This document shows positions 43,923 through 54,616 of a stretch of 64,000 nucleotides of DNA, piece after piece. The position numbers and the translations under genes were made by a program. Each line of letters starts with the position of its first letter. Within the stretch, counting starts at the first letter, position 1. Source of the DNA: Saprospiraceae bacterium (GTDB lineage: Bacteria > Bacteroidota > Bacteroidia > Chitinophagales > Saprospiraceae); assembly GCA_016720635.1 (NCBI GenBank), contig JADKKF010000004.1, forward strand, positions 326,150 to 390,149, in the 5' to 3' direction. A model generated the notes under the pieces. That model was given only the letters and a program-made list of their open reading frames with translations, was not told the DNA's origin and did no database searches.

Positions 43923-44888
43923 TTAAAAAAACCTAGGATTTCTTAGTAAATCTTCATCCTGCTTGATAAAGATATACCTGAGCATGGCCTCATAGGATCC
44001 TCGATTTAGTTTTTGCAATGAGCTGATCGTATAGTCGTAAGATACACCTAAATAGAAAGGACGAGAGATTCTAAAACCTAGTAAAAAATCCAATGACTCC
44101 CCTTTGCTTTGATTGTCTCCTCCCATACGGTAGGAGCCTCCGATGGTGATTTTTTTATTAAAAACAAAATTAACATTGGCGTCCAAATCCCAAGGAGCAT
44201 TTTCGATATATTTAACCATAACTTGGGGGATCATCTCTACTTTATCGCTCAAATCAATACCAATCCCTGTCATCAAATAATAGTGTCTTTCTTCCTTGCT
44301 TATGGTACCCTGAGATTTGTCAAAATCAATATCTGCTTCTAGGATTCTAGGGACGGAGACTCCTAGATAAAAGTGTGGAACATTAAAGTAAATTCCTGCT
44401 CCAAAATTGAAAATATACTTTTTGTAAGGCTCGGTCTGCAAGGCTGGATCTTGAGCTGGGTTCTGAGATGCGATCAGCGAAGGATCGGAAAAATTCATCC
44501 CAAAATACCTACCCGAAGCCATAATACCACCCGCTAATCCCCCTTGGGCACCGACTTTGATTCGATAGGCGTACATAGCATCCAAGTTCCATATATTTGA
44601 TATCCCAATAGTGGAATGGGCTAAATTAAAACCAAGACCAACTTTATTGTTTCTGAATGGAAGGTCAACTGTGAGGAATTGGCTGATAGGTGCACCATTT
44701 ATCCCTACCCACTGATTTCTATACAGGCCAGTAATAGCGGCTGCTTCTTGATTGCCCACATACGCTGGATTATAAGCCATTTTATTGAACATAAAATGTG
44801 TGTACTGCCGCTGCTGTTGGGCCGTCATGGCAGTAACGACCAATAGATAAATTATTACAGTAAATATATTTTTTCTCATACGCATCAT
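43923..44888 (-). CDS. PorP/SprF family type IX secretion outer-membrane protein
   Basis: This 321-residue beta-barrel protein has a signal peptide (MRKNIFTVIIYLLVVTAMTAQ) and the PorP/SprF signature QYTHFMFNKMAYNPAYVGN, LYRNQWVGINGAPISQFLT, LGFNLAHSTIGISN, plus glycine- and aromatic-rich strands to the end. PorP/SprF proteins accompany a type B-sorted partner and are needed for its attachment or secretion at the surface. The start overlaps the stop of the giant type B gene by 4 bp (44885-44888), so the two are translationally coupled. The partner is therefore very likely the 2343-residue protein upstream. Confidence 0.92.
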   Translation of the reverse strand: MMRMRKNIFTVIIYLLVVTAMTAQQQRQYTHFMFNKMAYNPAYVGNQEAAAITGLYRNQWVGINGAPISQFLTVDLPFRNNKVGLGFNLAHSTIGISNIWNLDAMYAYRIKVGAQGGLAGGIMASGRYFGMNFSDPSLIASQNPAQDPALQTEPYKKYIFNFGAGIYFNVPHFYLGVSVPRILEADIDFDKSQGTISKEERHYYLMTGIGIDLSDKVEMIPQVMVKYIENAPWDLDANVNFVFNKKITIGGSYRMGGDNQSKGESLDFLLGFRISRPFYLGVSYDYTISSLQKLNRGSYEAMLRYIFIKQDEDLLRNPRFF

Positions 44889-47800
44889 CTTTTAAGGACT
44901 AAAAATCCAGATTTCTTCTTGTCTCCTGTTCCTGCATCAAATAGATAAAAATAGGTCCCATCAGGTAAGTCCTTCTGCTTCCAAGTTCCAGTCCAATCAT
45001 TTCGGTATGGTTTGGCCTGATAGACTTCATCTCCCCACTCATTATAAATCCTCAATTCATTGTTGCCATATACTGTATTTTGAACACATGGGATGATAAA
45101 ATAATCATTTACCCCATCACCATTTGGTGTAAAAATATTCTGTATGATACAATTTTGATCGTCACCCACCTGCAGCGTCACCAGAGCCGTATCGCACAAT
45201 GTTGGACAAATACTGCTGCACAGTTCATAGATAATATAATCTTTGCCTACAAAATTCACCCTAGGTGTATAGGTAAAAATACCATCTTGATCAAAGTTAA
45301 GATCACCATGATTCGGCAATTGGGTTATTTTTATATCTTTGAATACATTCAAAACATCATTTGTCAATACATTAAAAACGTGTGTTGTAGCCAGCGCTAA
45401 GTTTTCAAGATCAGCCTGAGCAGAAGGCCTAAAGTCCCTGTTCACAAAGATCGTGTCCTTGCTATAAGCTTTGCAAGTGTTATAATCAAGGATATAAACA
45501 AAACCATTTTTACCATTTTGAAGATTTCCAACCAAAGGATTTAAAATATTTGGATTGCCAATCGTAGTATTAGGGTTCATCTTTACCCAATAGCCAGTCG
45601 CAGGTGTGGGATTTTGGGCTTTGATTATTGCTTCATTTTTTTCACATAAAATCAAATCTAGTCCAGCATCTGCTTGAACATTTGGGAATCTTTCAATATA
45701 AATCTTCTGAGGCAATGTAGCTTCCGATAAACATCCATTCAATTCTGCACGCACATAAATCTCATTCGCTCCCGTATTGAAAGAATTAAATGTCGTAAGG
45801 AAGGTGCAATAAGCAGGCGATGGACCCGCCACTTGACTATTATTTTGTGCATTATACCAAATAAAATTGGTACCTGCCAATGTACCTCTTTCTTGAACAC
45901 AAACTTGACCCATTGGATTCAATTGATCCGCACAGATAGAATCAAAAACCATCGTAATTACTGGAAGTGTGGGCTTTGGATTGATGATTACATTCAAGGG
46001 ATTGGCTGGTTCAGAAAAACATCCATTGGCCGAAATACGCAACTGATAGACGCCTTCGTCTAATTCGTCCGAAGGGAAAATAGCGGGATTGCTCAATTGA
46101 GAATTCAACCGAGGTCCTGTCCAATGATAAGTAACCCCTGGCACAAGTAACGTATATAATTGGATGGAATCTCCAGCACAAATGATGTTATTACCGAAGA
46201 TTGTCGGTTTAGGTGGGATAGGCTTGACTATGATATTGATTTTGGCTGATGTATCTGAAATACAACCATTCTTTTCCAAAACGAGCGAGTACGAGCCTTC
46301 ATCATTAGAACTGATCCGAGTCAATAATAAATCAGGACCAGTAAGGGCAAAATTGCCTCTCGGGGTTATCCACCTGTAAGTAAATCCATTGTCCAAGTGT
46401 AAGGAAGAAAGTTTTAACGAATCTCCTTGGCAGTATTCCAAAGCTCCAGTAATTTCTGGCTTTGGTGGCTTGGCTTTAAGATCTACAATGGTGCCCTGTG
46501 GGTCGGACTTACAGCCCTGCAAATTGGTCACAACGAGCGTGTAAATTCCGTTTTGATTGGTTGTAAAATTGTAAATGATAGGCGTTGGAAATGTGGATGT
46601 AAAATTTGGCCCTGTCCAAAAGTACTTATATGTACCATCGTCCAACGGGAACAAGGATGCGGACAATAATAATGAATCACCTGTAGCGATACAACTGCTC
46701 CCTGTATTGCTTATTGCTGTTATTAATGGTGGCTCAAGTACAGAAACCGTTGTCTGGGATGCGTATTTGCATCCTGAAATAGTTGTTAGCTCGACCTGAT
46801 AAATGCCTGGATTGGCAAGTAGTTTTACAGATTGGGCTTGAGATATTTGTTGATTATTAAATGTCCAATTATATGTGGCTCCATTTATTTGAGTAGCCTG
46901 TAGTAAAATAGAATCTCTTAGGCATTTAGGGCCATCGTTGGTTGCATTTACTGTATATGATTGTTCGATTTCTACCAAGATAGAGTCCGAAAAAGGACTT
47001 TCACAATCATTTTGCACCAAGGTAGCTTTCCAGTAACCATTATGTAGATTGGTTGCATTTGGCAGAACAAGCATATTGGTCGAAGTGGTGATGACCGACT
47101 GATTTGGATGGTACCAGTGGTACAAGGTTCCGTTGGTGATATTATTGACCGTTAATATTAAGTCTTGACCTGGGCATTTTGTATTGGAAATGGTCAAAAG
47201 TGGCTTGGAAGGAAGTGGCGTTATCTCTACGTCCACAAACATTGGATCGGCTGGACAACCATATACGAACACTTGTAGCGAATATTTACCAGCGTTTGAA
47301 AGTAAAACAGGTTGCAGGGTTTTTATATTCTGATTGGTATCGACAAATGCATTTGGACCCGTCCATAGATAGGATACACCAGTGCCCACAAAGTCGGTGC
47401 CCATATTCAAACTGCCATTTTCACAGACCTTTATAAAATTAGTTCTTACACTGCCTACTGGTTTTCTTATGACTTCAATTATTTTAGAAATTGATGGGTT
47501 GGAAGCACAGTTGGATTTAGAAACTTGTACATAAAAATTGTATGTCCCGATGGGCAAAATCAAATTGTACTGTGGAACAGTTGTTGAATCTAAAAATATA
47601 CCGTTCGGAGCAATTCCTCTATACCATTTGTACACGAAATCTCCTTCAAATGAGGTTGTTTCGAGGACAATTGGGCTTCCTTCACAGATTTTGTCCCTAG
47701 GGGCAAATAGTGTAGGAGTGCTGATCAGAGGGCTAATGTTGACAGACACCACGCCTATGGCACTGCACCCACCAAAGCCCGTCACAGTGACATAATATAG

Positions 47801-50800
47801 GCCATTAATCGTGGTGTCAGCATTAACTCTAATTGGGTTTGCTGCGCTTGAAATAAAATTATTGGGTCCACGCCATTCATATGTATAAAGAGAACCTGGA
47901 ATATCGGGAGTATTGGCAAATAATTTTAAAGTATCTCGCGTACAAATCCCCACAGAATAAAGAGGATTTAAATTGAATGGTTCGATTCGAATTCTAGTGG
48001 TGCATTGATCAGTATTACCACTTATATCGGTCACCGTTAGCGTAACGTTTGCTTCAGTTCTAACTTGATTGCATAAAAACAAATTTGGCTGTACTTGAAG
48101 GCTTCCAATGGCACAATTGTCCGTACTACCGCCATCAATACTGCTAGGATCTAAAAGAGTTCCAACTACTCCTGATGGATTCACGTAAACTGTTGATGGC
48201 TTACAGATGGCAACGGGCTTGGTGATATCCGCTATATCGATGATTACAAGACAAGTATCGGCATTACCAGAGGCATCTTTTCCTATCCAATAAAATTGCG
48301 TAACTCCGCCGTTTACAACCTCAGAAATATCGGACGAACCACTGTAACTTGAGAGGGGTATTTGCGTAGCACCTCTAGAATAATATTCCCAAATTATCGG
48401 CTGGATTAAATTACAATTGTCCGTTAATCCTAAGGGCAGCGGTATATTAACCGACATAGAACAAATGCTATTTTGCAAGCTTTGAGCTATCAAAGAAGTG
48501 TTGCACGAAATGACTGGAGGTTCAATATCTAATACTGCGATGGGCTGGTTGCAAATAGCTTCATGACCTAAACAATCCTTAACCCTATAAGTAATTGAAT
48601 GTGATCCTACGCTAAGGATGGTATCAATTGGCTCTGTTACATTCCAAACAAAAAACTGTCCGTTGTCTATGCTATATTCTATGGTATTGTTTGATCCTGA
48701 TAAAGTAAAATATCTCAATGTACCCGAAAGTCTGGTTTCACCGCAAATATCATTGACGGCTAAATTTGAATTGCCATTGGGTTGAAAATAAAAATGCACT
48801 AAGGAGTCCTGTGCCCATTCGTATAGTTGCTGGGCATTGAGCGTAACGATCCTTGTATATGAAGGTCCACATTCGGATACAGAAGTATTGGTCACGCCAA
48901 TTGGGGTTCCATTTTCATTGAGAATGGTAAAATATTCCGAAGCCAAATCGGCATCGATATTATCTATTTGAATTTCTAAAATAACAGAATCGACAAATGG
49001 GCGCAATGGATTCGAAATAGCTGGAAAATCAATCTGAAATGCATCAATTGGGATATTTGGATTTCCGGGATCTGATGAAATCAATCTTTTGGTAGCACCG
49101 AGATTGGCTGCTAATTTTGTACCAGTACATTCATTGATAATTCTAGGTGGAAAAATGGATACAGAACCTTGACATGTCCCTATTTCATTGTTAAAAACCT
49201 TTATAGAATCACATCCAACAAATTTAGGTCCAACCGTATCTCTTACTTCAAATCCAACCTGAAATCTGGTGACATTTTTACAATCATCATAAAATACAAA
49301 GTCCACTACCTCATAATCCGATACATTGGGTCTAGGTGAAGGACAAGGAAGTTGATCCAATGTCCCTGGATGTTCTCCTGGCCATGTTCCTTGGTCGTTC
49401 AACACATAAGATCCTGGTACTGCAGCGAAAAAGGATACTTCGGAACACGCATCCGATATCACAGCATGTGCTCTGTTATTTACCCATTCAGTGAATATTC
49501 TATGTTTATCAACTTCGTTTTGACAATAAACAACGGTGTCTCTTCCAGGTACTAAGATCTGGGGTGCGATAGAGTCAATCAGCATAATATTTTGAATCCC
49601 TGAAACGGTATTGCCACAAGCATCTGATGCGGTCCAAGTTCGCTGCCAACGCCCAGAACTCCCGCAGGATGTGCCTATTGCGGAGGTCGTGTTAGAAATC
49701 TCTACATCCGAATCACAAGCATCTAGTACGCCTGTTGGACTTCCCGTCAAGGAAACATCCAAACCACTGCCGCAAGCTAAAGTCAAATCCACTGGCAAAA
49801 TCATGGTTGGTTTGACGGTATCTAAAAATGTAATTTTCTGAATTCTTTCGATAAAATTTCCACATCCATCGGATAGTTTCCAAGTTCTATTGAGCGTATA
49901 ATTGTAATGGGCACAAGAATTCGTATCCAGGGATTGATTAGAAGTATCAATGGACGTCAAATCTAATACTGCGAAGCAATTATCGACACCTGTCGGACTC
50001 AGATTAGAAATATTGCTGCCGCATTGGATGGTTATATCTGATGGAAAACTTGTAAAACTAGGCTTAATGGTATCTCGAATGCTAATGGAACTCAAAGCCT
50101 CTGACTCGTTTCCACAATTGTCTTGAACAATGAATCGAATTTGTGCATCAAAAAGGCAATTGTTGTTGCCAAAAATGGGATAAGGACCAACACCTGGAGT
50201 TCCCGTCAAATTCAATCCAGCACTGCTCGTGAAGGTAAATTTGGTCAATCTTGTATCGGGGCTGCAATAATCATTAAAAGAAGCATAACCGATGGAATCT
50301 ACCCATTTTCTTATAGTATCATTGATCGAACCCTGACATTGTGTAACCAAAGGCGTGGGTTGTTTTACCAAGGTAGGGCCAGTTACATCTTTGATGGTAA
50401 AGACAGCAGAACTCGCGGTAGTCAACTCATTTCCACAAAAATCAGAAAGATAAAACTGCACTGAAATGCTCGCATTGTTACCACAAGCATTTTGAATCTT
50501 ATTTTGAAGATCAAGCAGTGCATCATTGTATGATGGCACACCTCTCCACTTAATAAAGCCACAATCATCTGATCCAACTGCACTGGCAGCATTATCATAC
50601 CAATTTTTAAAAATTGGCACAATTTTACTCAAAGTATCACAAGCAGTAGTCATGTTTTTAGCAGGAGAAACCAATCTCGGTGCAGAGCGATCTAAGGCGA
50701 TAAAATGAGCAAGAGATTCTCTGGAATTGCCACAGGCATCGGTAAAAACAAAAGTAATGGGTGTATGCCCTAACACATTCGTGTATCTTCCCCCACTCAG

Positions 50801-51916
50801 CGTGATATCCGCTTGACAACCAAGGCTAGAATTTGCTGTAAAAATGGAATCGATTTGTTCTATTGTATAGTTTACGCCATTCACCTTATAGGAAATGAGG
50901 ATATTGGCCGCTGAAGTACATCCATCTTGGTAAAAAGCTCCCCCCTTATTGGTCAGCCATGCATTAAGTTGTGGAATGACTGGCGAATTGTCACAAGTAA
51001 CGATTTTGTTTTGTGGTGCAACTACCAAAGTTGGAGGATTGGGATCTACCAATCTATACACAGCTGACGCAGCTATTGTTTTATTGCACATATCTTTTGC
51101 GATGAAAGTCACAGACTGAGGAGTATTGCAGGACAAACTCAATTGAGGGTTGGCGGGAACCGTCGTATAAGATATCGCACCGCATCCATTGGTTACCATA
51201 TTCCCATGCGATTGTAACCAAGCCTGAAAAATAAATTCTGCATCTTGAGAGGCGCAGTCAAGAACTAAATTCTCAGGGTTATTCAGCAAGATCAAGGGAC
51301 CATTGTTAGGCAATACATTTATGGTCTGAGAGAACAATGCCCTATTGCTAAAGCGATCTGTGGCTGACCAAGTCCGAGTAATGATTCCACCTGTACAAAA
51401 ATTAAACGGAGCGGAATCTCTGAATTGGATATTAATTTCATTTTGAGCCGTACAATTGTCTGTCACAGAACCTTCTGGAAGGGTTGGTGTATCACCGCAA
51501 TAGATATTGACACTGGCTGGAATAACGCTGAGGTCAAATTTGGGTTTGATGGTGTCAACCACACGAATGTTAAAACTATAATCTGTGGTTACATTTCTGG
51601 AATCAACTAGGCGATAAGTGACCCTAACGGTGGTACCAGCTGGAACGCTACTAGAAATATTGTAGCCTCCAGATATAGTAAACAAATTCCAAGAGACCGC
51701 TGGATTGGCGGGATTTAACGAGATGATTTGAGCGGTAGTTGGATGTCCCCAATCTAAGATCCCTGTACATTCTTCTCCTACGAAGATGGTATCTTGACCT
51801 GTAAAACTAAAGGTAAAATCGGGATTTGTTTGTGCATTTGCAGCCATCGACAAGGCTATCCATAGTCCGATTGAAACAAGAAATACTCTACATTTATCAA
51901 AAAAAAATTTCAGCAT
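44885..51916 (-). CDS. Giant T9SS type B (gliding-motility-associated C-terminal domain) adhesin
   Basis: This secreted surface protein has 2343 residues. After the signal peptide (to about 28) come roughly a dozen HYR/Ig-like repeats with the pattern 'DTIKP.....P.......C.......DNC......R.W...D.CGN' (to about 1180). A second series of Ig/PKD-like repeats follows with the pattern 'ICEG(D)SI.L.......Y.W.GP' (about 1300-2100), then a cadherin-like VLTNDV...FTYTPRVNFVG unit and the CHU_C sorting domain (QNIFTPNGDGVNDYFIIP ... LPDGTYFYLFDAG, last 90 residues). The many paired cysteines suggest an oxidised, rigid stalk. It heads the operon with PorP/SprF and OmpA, so a role in adhesion or gliding is likely (inference). 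Confidence 0.93.
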   Translation of the reverse strand: MLKFFFDKCRVFLVSIGLWIALSMAANAQTNPDFTFSFTGQDTIFVGEECTGILDWGHPTTAQIISLNPANPAVSWNLFTISGGYNISSSVPAGTTVRVTYRLVDSRNVTTDYSFNIRVVDTIKPKFDLSVIPASVNIYCGDTPTLPEGSVTDNCTAQNEINIQFRDSAPFNFCTGGIITRTWSATDRFSNRALFSQTINVLPNNGPLILLNNPENLVLDCASQDAEFIFQAWLQSHGNMVTNGCGAISYTTVPANPQLSLSCNTPQSVTFIAKDMCNKTIAASAVYRLVDPNPPTLVVAPQNKIVTCDNSPVIPQLNAWLTNKGGAFYQDGCTSAANILISYKVNGVNYTIEQIDSIFTANSSLGCQADITLSGGRYTNVLGHTPITFVFTDACGNSRESLAHFIALDRSAPRLVSPAKNMTTACDTLSKIVPIFKNWYDNAASAVGSDDCGFIKWRGVPSYNDALLDLQNKIQNACGNNASISVQFYLSDFCGNELTTASSAVFTIKDVTGPTLVKQPTPLVTQCQGSINDTIRKWVDSIGYASFNDYCSPDTRLTKFTFTSSAGLNLTGTPGVGPYPIFGNNNCLFDAQIRFIVQDNCGNESEALSSISIRDTIKPSFTSFPSDITIQCGSNISNLSPTGVDNCFAVLDLTSIDTSNQSLDTNSCAHYNYTLNRTWKLSDGCGNFIERIQKITFLDTVKPTMILPVDLTLACGSGLDVSLTGSPTGVLDACDSDVEISNTTSAIGTSCGSSGRWQRTWTASDACGNTVSGIQNIMLIDSIAPQILVPGRDTVVYCQNEVDKHRIFTEWVNNRAHAVISDACSEVSFFAAVPGSYVLNDQGTWPGEHPGTLDQLPCPSPRPNVSDYEVVDFVFYDDCKNVTRFQVGFEVRDTVGPKFVGCDSIKVFNNEIGTCQGSVSIFPPRIINECTGTKLAANLGATKRLISSDPGNPNIPIDAFQIDFPAISNPLRPFVDSVILEIQIDNIDADLASEYFTILNENGTPIGVTNTSVSECGPSYTRIVTLNAQQLYEWAQDSLVHFYFQPNGNSNLAVNDICGETRLSGTLRYFTLSGSNNTIEYSIDNGQFFVWNVTEPIDTILSVGSHSITYRVKDCLGHEAICNQPIAVLDIEPPVISCNTSLIAQSLQNSICSMSVNIPLPLGLTDNCNLIQPIIWEYYSRGATQIPLSSYSGSSDISEVVNGGVTQFYWIGKDASGNADTCLVIIDIADITKPVAICKPSTVYVNPSGVVGTLLDPSSIDGGSTDNCAIGSLQVQPNLFLCNQVRTEANVTLTVTDISGNTDQCTTRIRIEPFNLNPLYSVGICTRDTLKLFANTPDIPGSLYTYEWRGPNNFISSAANPIRVNADTTINGLYYVTVTGFGGCSAIGVVSVNISPLISTPTLFAPRDKICEGSPIVLETTSFEGDFVYKWYRGIAPNGIFLDSTTVPQYNLILPIGTYNFYVQVSKSNCASNPSISKIIEVIRKPVGSVRTNFIKVCENGSLNMGTDFVGTGVSYLWTGPNAFVDTNQNIKTLQPVLLSNAGKYSLQVFVYGCPADPMFVDVEITPLPSKPLLTISNTKCPGQDLILTVNNITNGTLYHWYHPNQSVITTSTNMLVLPNATNLHNGYWKATLVQNDCESPFSDSILVEIEQSYTVNATNDGPKCLRDSILLQATQINGATYNWTFNNQQISQAQSVKLLANPGIYQVELTTISGCKYASQTTVSVLEPPLITAISNTGSSCIATGDSLLLSASLFPLDDGTYKYFWTGPNFTSTFPTPIIYNFTTNQNGIYTLVVTNLQGCKSDPQGTIVDLKAKPPKPEITGALEYCQGDSLKLSSLHLDNGFTYRWITPRGNFALTGPDLLLTRISSNDEGSYSLVLEKNGCISDTSAKINIIVKPIPPKPTIFGNNIICAGDSIQLYTLLVPGVTYHWTGPRLNSQLSNPAIFPSDELDEGVYQLRISANGCFSEPANPLNVIINPKPTLPVITMVFDSICADQLNPMGQVCVQERGTLAGTNFIWYNAQNNSQVAGPSPAYCTFLTTFNSFNTGANEIYVRAELNGCLSEATLPQKIYIERFPNVQADAGLDLILCEKNEAIIKAQNPTPATGYWVKMNPNTTIGNPNILNPLVGNLQNGKNGFVYILDYNTCKAYSKDTIFVNRDFRPSAQADLENLALATTHVFNVLTNDVLNVFKDIKITQLPNHGDLNFDQDGIFTYTPRVNFVGKDYIIYELCSSICPTLCDTALVTLQVGDDQNCIIQNIFTPNGDGVNDYFIIPCVQNTVYGNNELRIYNEWGDEVYQAKPYRNDWTGTWKQKDLPDGTYFYLFDAGTGDKKKSGFLVLKR

Positions 51917-52397
51917 ATACGATATTATTCTATCAAGATCTATGTTGTCTTTTATTTATAAAAATTAGAACTTTGTAAACTTAAATATTCGTCACAAGTA
52001 ATAATCAAAAAAATTTACATTCAGAAATACTCAAAAAGATGCAGTCCAAATCGTTTTCGTTTCGTTGATATTTGATTTCTTTCAGAAACATCATAAGGAA
52101 TTGACCCATCTTTCAGGCAACAAAGTTACGATTTAATTCAAATATATCGCCTTTTACCATAGATAAATTATTCATTTTCAAGTTGTAATAAATATATTAT
52201 ATTAGATATTTTAAAAAGAGGAAAAGTCAGAAATTAATTTTGAAAAGGCATCGTATTGCTCTTTTATATGGAAATTATCAAAGATTGAAGGAAGGATTTC
52301 CGAGGCGCAGAGTACTCAATTGTAATATTATAATCGACATCCTCCATTATTTCCGAGAAATTTTGCAATTTTGCAGTTATAAAATTGAAAATAAATC
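51917..52397. other. Intergenic region between divergent T9SS operon and E2 gene
   Basis: About 480 bp of AT-rich DNA with no credible ORF. On the minus strand, TAACTTTG (52121-52128) and TATATTTG (52139-52146) both fit the TAnnTTTG box and could start the T9SS operon transcript with a leader of about 200 nt. Nothing else stands out. Confidence 0.4.
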
Positions 52398-53618
52398 ATG
52401 GCTGAGATCATAAGAATGCCCAGACTTAGCGACACGATGGAAGAAGGTAATATCGTCGCTTGGCTTAAGAAAGTTGGAGACAAAGTAGAACCTGGAACCG
52501 TTTTGGCTGAGGTGGAAACCGACAAAGCAACGATGGAACTTGAAAGTTTTCACTCTGGCGTATTATTATACATTGGGGTACCAAGTGGTCCAGTCCCAGT
52601 AAATGGCATCCTTGCAGTAATCGGCAAAGAAGGAGAAGACTATAAGGCCCAACTCGCCAGTGAAAGTGCTCCAGCTCCAGCTGCAACTGTACCAGTAGAA
52701 GCCAAAAAAGAATCTACAGAACCAGCAATCAGCCCTATACCTACGACTGAAGTTCCAGCTGAATCTGGTGAGCGAATCAAAGCGTCTCCACTAGCAAAAG
52801 CCATAGCCAGCGAAAAAGGTATAGACCTAAGTAAGGTGAGTGGTACGGGTGAAAACGGTCGTATCGTAAAAAAAGATCTAGAAGGAACTACCTCAACCCC
52901 TCAACGAGCAAGTGTACCAACCAAAATATATCCATCCAGTGGTGCAACGGATGAACCATTGACACAAATGCGTAAAATCATCGCTCGAAAATTGAGTGAA
53001 AGTCTATTTACCGCGCCTCATTTTTACCTCACAGCAGAGATAAATATGGGAAAGGTCATGGCATCAAGAAAACAAATCAACGACAGCAACGGAATAAAAA
53101 TATCCATCAATGACTTTGTTGTAAAGGCATCGGCGTTGGCGTTAAAAAAGCATCCAAATATCAATGCAGCTTGGATGGGAGATTTCATTCGAATCAATCA
53201 CGATGTGAATATTGGGGTGGCGGTAGCTGTTGAGGATGGGCTTATGGTTCCTGTAGTACAACACGCTGACCAAAAATCTCTTTTGACTCTAAATACAGAA
53301 ATCAAATCCTTGGCTACCAAAGCTAAAGAGAAGAAAATAGTACCTCAAGAAATGCAAGGTAATACATTTACTATCAGCAATCTAGGGATGTACGACATTG
53401 ATGAATTTACCGCGATCATCAATCCGCCAGATGCTTGTATATTGGCAGTGGGAAGCATCATCGAAAAACCGATCGTAATAGACGGGCAGATCGTAGTTGG
53501 AAATATGATGAAAGTAACTTTGTCTTGTGATCATAGAGTCGTGGATGGCGCATCAGGAGCACAATTTTTGATGACCTTGAAATCACTTCTTCAGGAGCCC
53601 ATTCAAATGTTGGTCTAA
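52398..53618 (+). CDS. Dihydrolipoamide acetyltransferase (E2), pyruvate dehydrogenase type
   Basis: This 406-residue core subunit of a 2-oxoacid dehydrogenase complex transfers the acetyl group from lipoate to CoA. A single N-terminal lipoyl domain carries the lipoyl lysine K43 in VETDKATMELES. A Pro/Ala/Glu-rich hinge (about 90-125) leads to the E1/E3-binding domain (RIKASPLAKAIASEKGIDL, GRIVKKDLE) and the catalytic domain with H379 and D383 in CDHRVVDGASG. The starting sequence MAEIIRMPRLSDTMEEG is typical of pyruvate dehydrogenase E2. No E1 or E3 genes are in view. Its last two codons fall inside the 65-bp direct repeat described below. Confidence 0.93.
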   Translation: MAEIIRMPRLSDTMEEGNIVAWLKKVGDKVEPGTVLAEVETDKATMELESFHSGVLLYIGVPSGPVPVNGILAVIGKEGEDYKAQLASESAPAPAATVPVEAKKESTEPAISPIPTTEVPAESGERIKASPLAKAIASEKGIDLSKVSGTGENGRIVKKDLEGTTSTPQRASVPTKIYPSSGATDEPLTQMRKIIARKLSESLFTAPHFYLTAEINMGKVMASRKQINDSNGIKISINDFVVKASALALKKHPNINAAWMGDFIRINHDVNIGVAVAVEDGLMVPVVQHADQKSLLTLNTEIKSLATKAKEKKIVPQEMQGNTFTISNLGMYDIDEFTAIINPPDACILAVGSIIEKPIVIDGQIVVGNMMKVTLSCDHRVVDGASGAQFLMTLKSLLQEPIQMLV

Positions 53619-53678
53619 GCAGCCTATTTGCTACTGCTGATCCAAGACATGATATAATCAAATACTTGGGGTTTGATG
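53614..53678. repeat. 65-bp direct repeat, left copy (remnant of hydrolase 3' end)
   Basis: Matches 54617-54681 with one mismatch over 65 bp. It includes the E2 stop codon and, on the minus strand, the hydrolase C-terminal codons IKPQVFDYIMSWISSSK. The repeats lie 1003 bp apart and bracket the Abi-family gene. Confidence 0.9.
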
Positions 53679-53714
53679 AATTCATTAAACTTGGTCAATG
53701 TTGAGTCTTCAATT

Positions 53715-54434
53715 TCATAAGCTATCAATTTCGTAACAAACGGTATTAATGTGGTCTAAACCATAAAGTAATGCTTCTTCATCAATTTGCATCCATTGGA
53801 ATAATTGCATAATTAAATTATAGTTGAGTCTTGCATAGGTTGTATCTTTAATGGGTTGTCCTGGTAAAAAGCAAATGGGTTCGTGATGTGCCATTCTGTT
53901 TCTAATATCATTTAGCTGCGCTAACTGGTTAAAAATATAGACGTTATTGTACTGGTTGCTTTGGGTAGATTTTGGTTTTGAAGGAAAAACTCGCAGTAAT
54001 ATGCGACCAGTGGCATTGAATTGATTTTGAGCAAACATAAATCGCCAAAAACCAAAGCCAAGTTCTGCTACCAACTTATTGTGGCTGTAAACATGTAATT
54101 TAAGAATTGCATCATTGATATTCTCTCTTGTTAAACGACATTTTGGTGTATCAAACACGCCACCTTGTGCTGCATTATTTAATAACCAATCGTTACCCAA
54201 ATTTTGTGTCGCAGTAGAATCTATAGCATTCCTTAGTGCAACTTCAAAACAGCTGAATATAGTAAACATCTGCTGAGTTAGTTGTAAATTCTTTCTATAA
54301 AGCGTCATGGCTTTTCTGGTGTTGCCACTTGAAGCCAATAAGTATCTATTGAGTCTGGCATCGGATATAATTCTTGCAAAGTCGATATATCTCATTTTTT
54401 GATTTATTTTGATTGCATTTTCAAAATTTTCCAT
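53715..54434 (-). CDS. Abi-family (AbiD/F-like) HEPN protein
   Basis: This 239-residue all-helical protein of the Abi_2 type is linked in other bacteria to abortive phage infection. The C-terminal region has the HEPN ribonuclease signature R-x4-H within IRNRMAHHEPICF (R178, H183), preceded by the conserved LNDIRN helix. The N-terminal half contains FTIFSCFEVALRNAIDS and ELGFGFWRFMF, characteristic of the family. HEPN Abi proteins are thought to cleave RNA when activated. The gene sits between two copies of the neighbouring hydrolase's 3' end, so it looks like a recent insertion. No antitoxin gene is adjacent. Confidence 0.82.
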   Translation of the reverse strand: MENFENAIKINQKMRYIDFARIISDARLNRYLLASSGNTRKAMTLYRKNLQLTQQMFTIFSCFEVALRNAIDSTATQNLGNDWLLNNAAQGGVFDTPKCRLTRENINDAILKLHVYSHNKLVAELGFGFWRFMFAQNQFNATGRILLRVFPSKPKSTQSNQYNNVYIFNQLAQLNDIRNRMAHHEPICFLPGQPIKDTTYARLNYNLIMQLFQWMQIDEEALLYGLDHINTVCYEIDSL

Positions 54435-54616
54435 TAACTTTGTATCATCTTATTCCCATTAGTCCCTGAAGAAATTCAAACTAGTGGGTTTCGATTTTAT
54501 AGGAGGAACCATTTTTTGATTGCGTCAGGTTTTCCTAAGTTTTAATGCAAAAACAAGTTACTTGTAATACCTATAAAACTCCATGACCTTTCCTTTAAAA
54601 ACATCCAATTCTAAAC

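Noticed and set aside
53458..53685. 75-codon minus-strand ORF over the E2 3' end
   Set aside because: It is a shadow of the E2 gene; only its first part overlaps the hydrolase remnant, and in a different frame.
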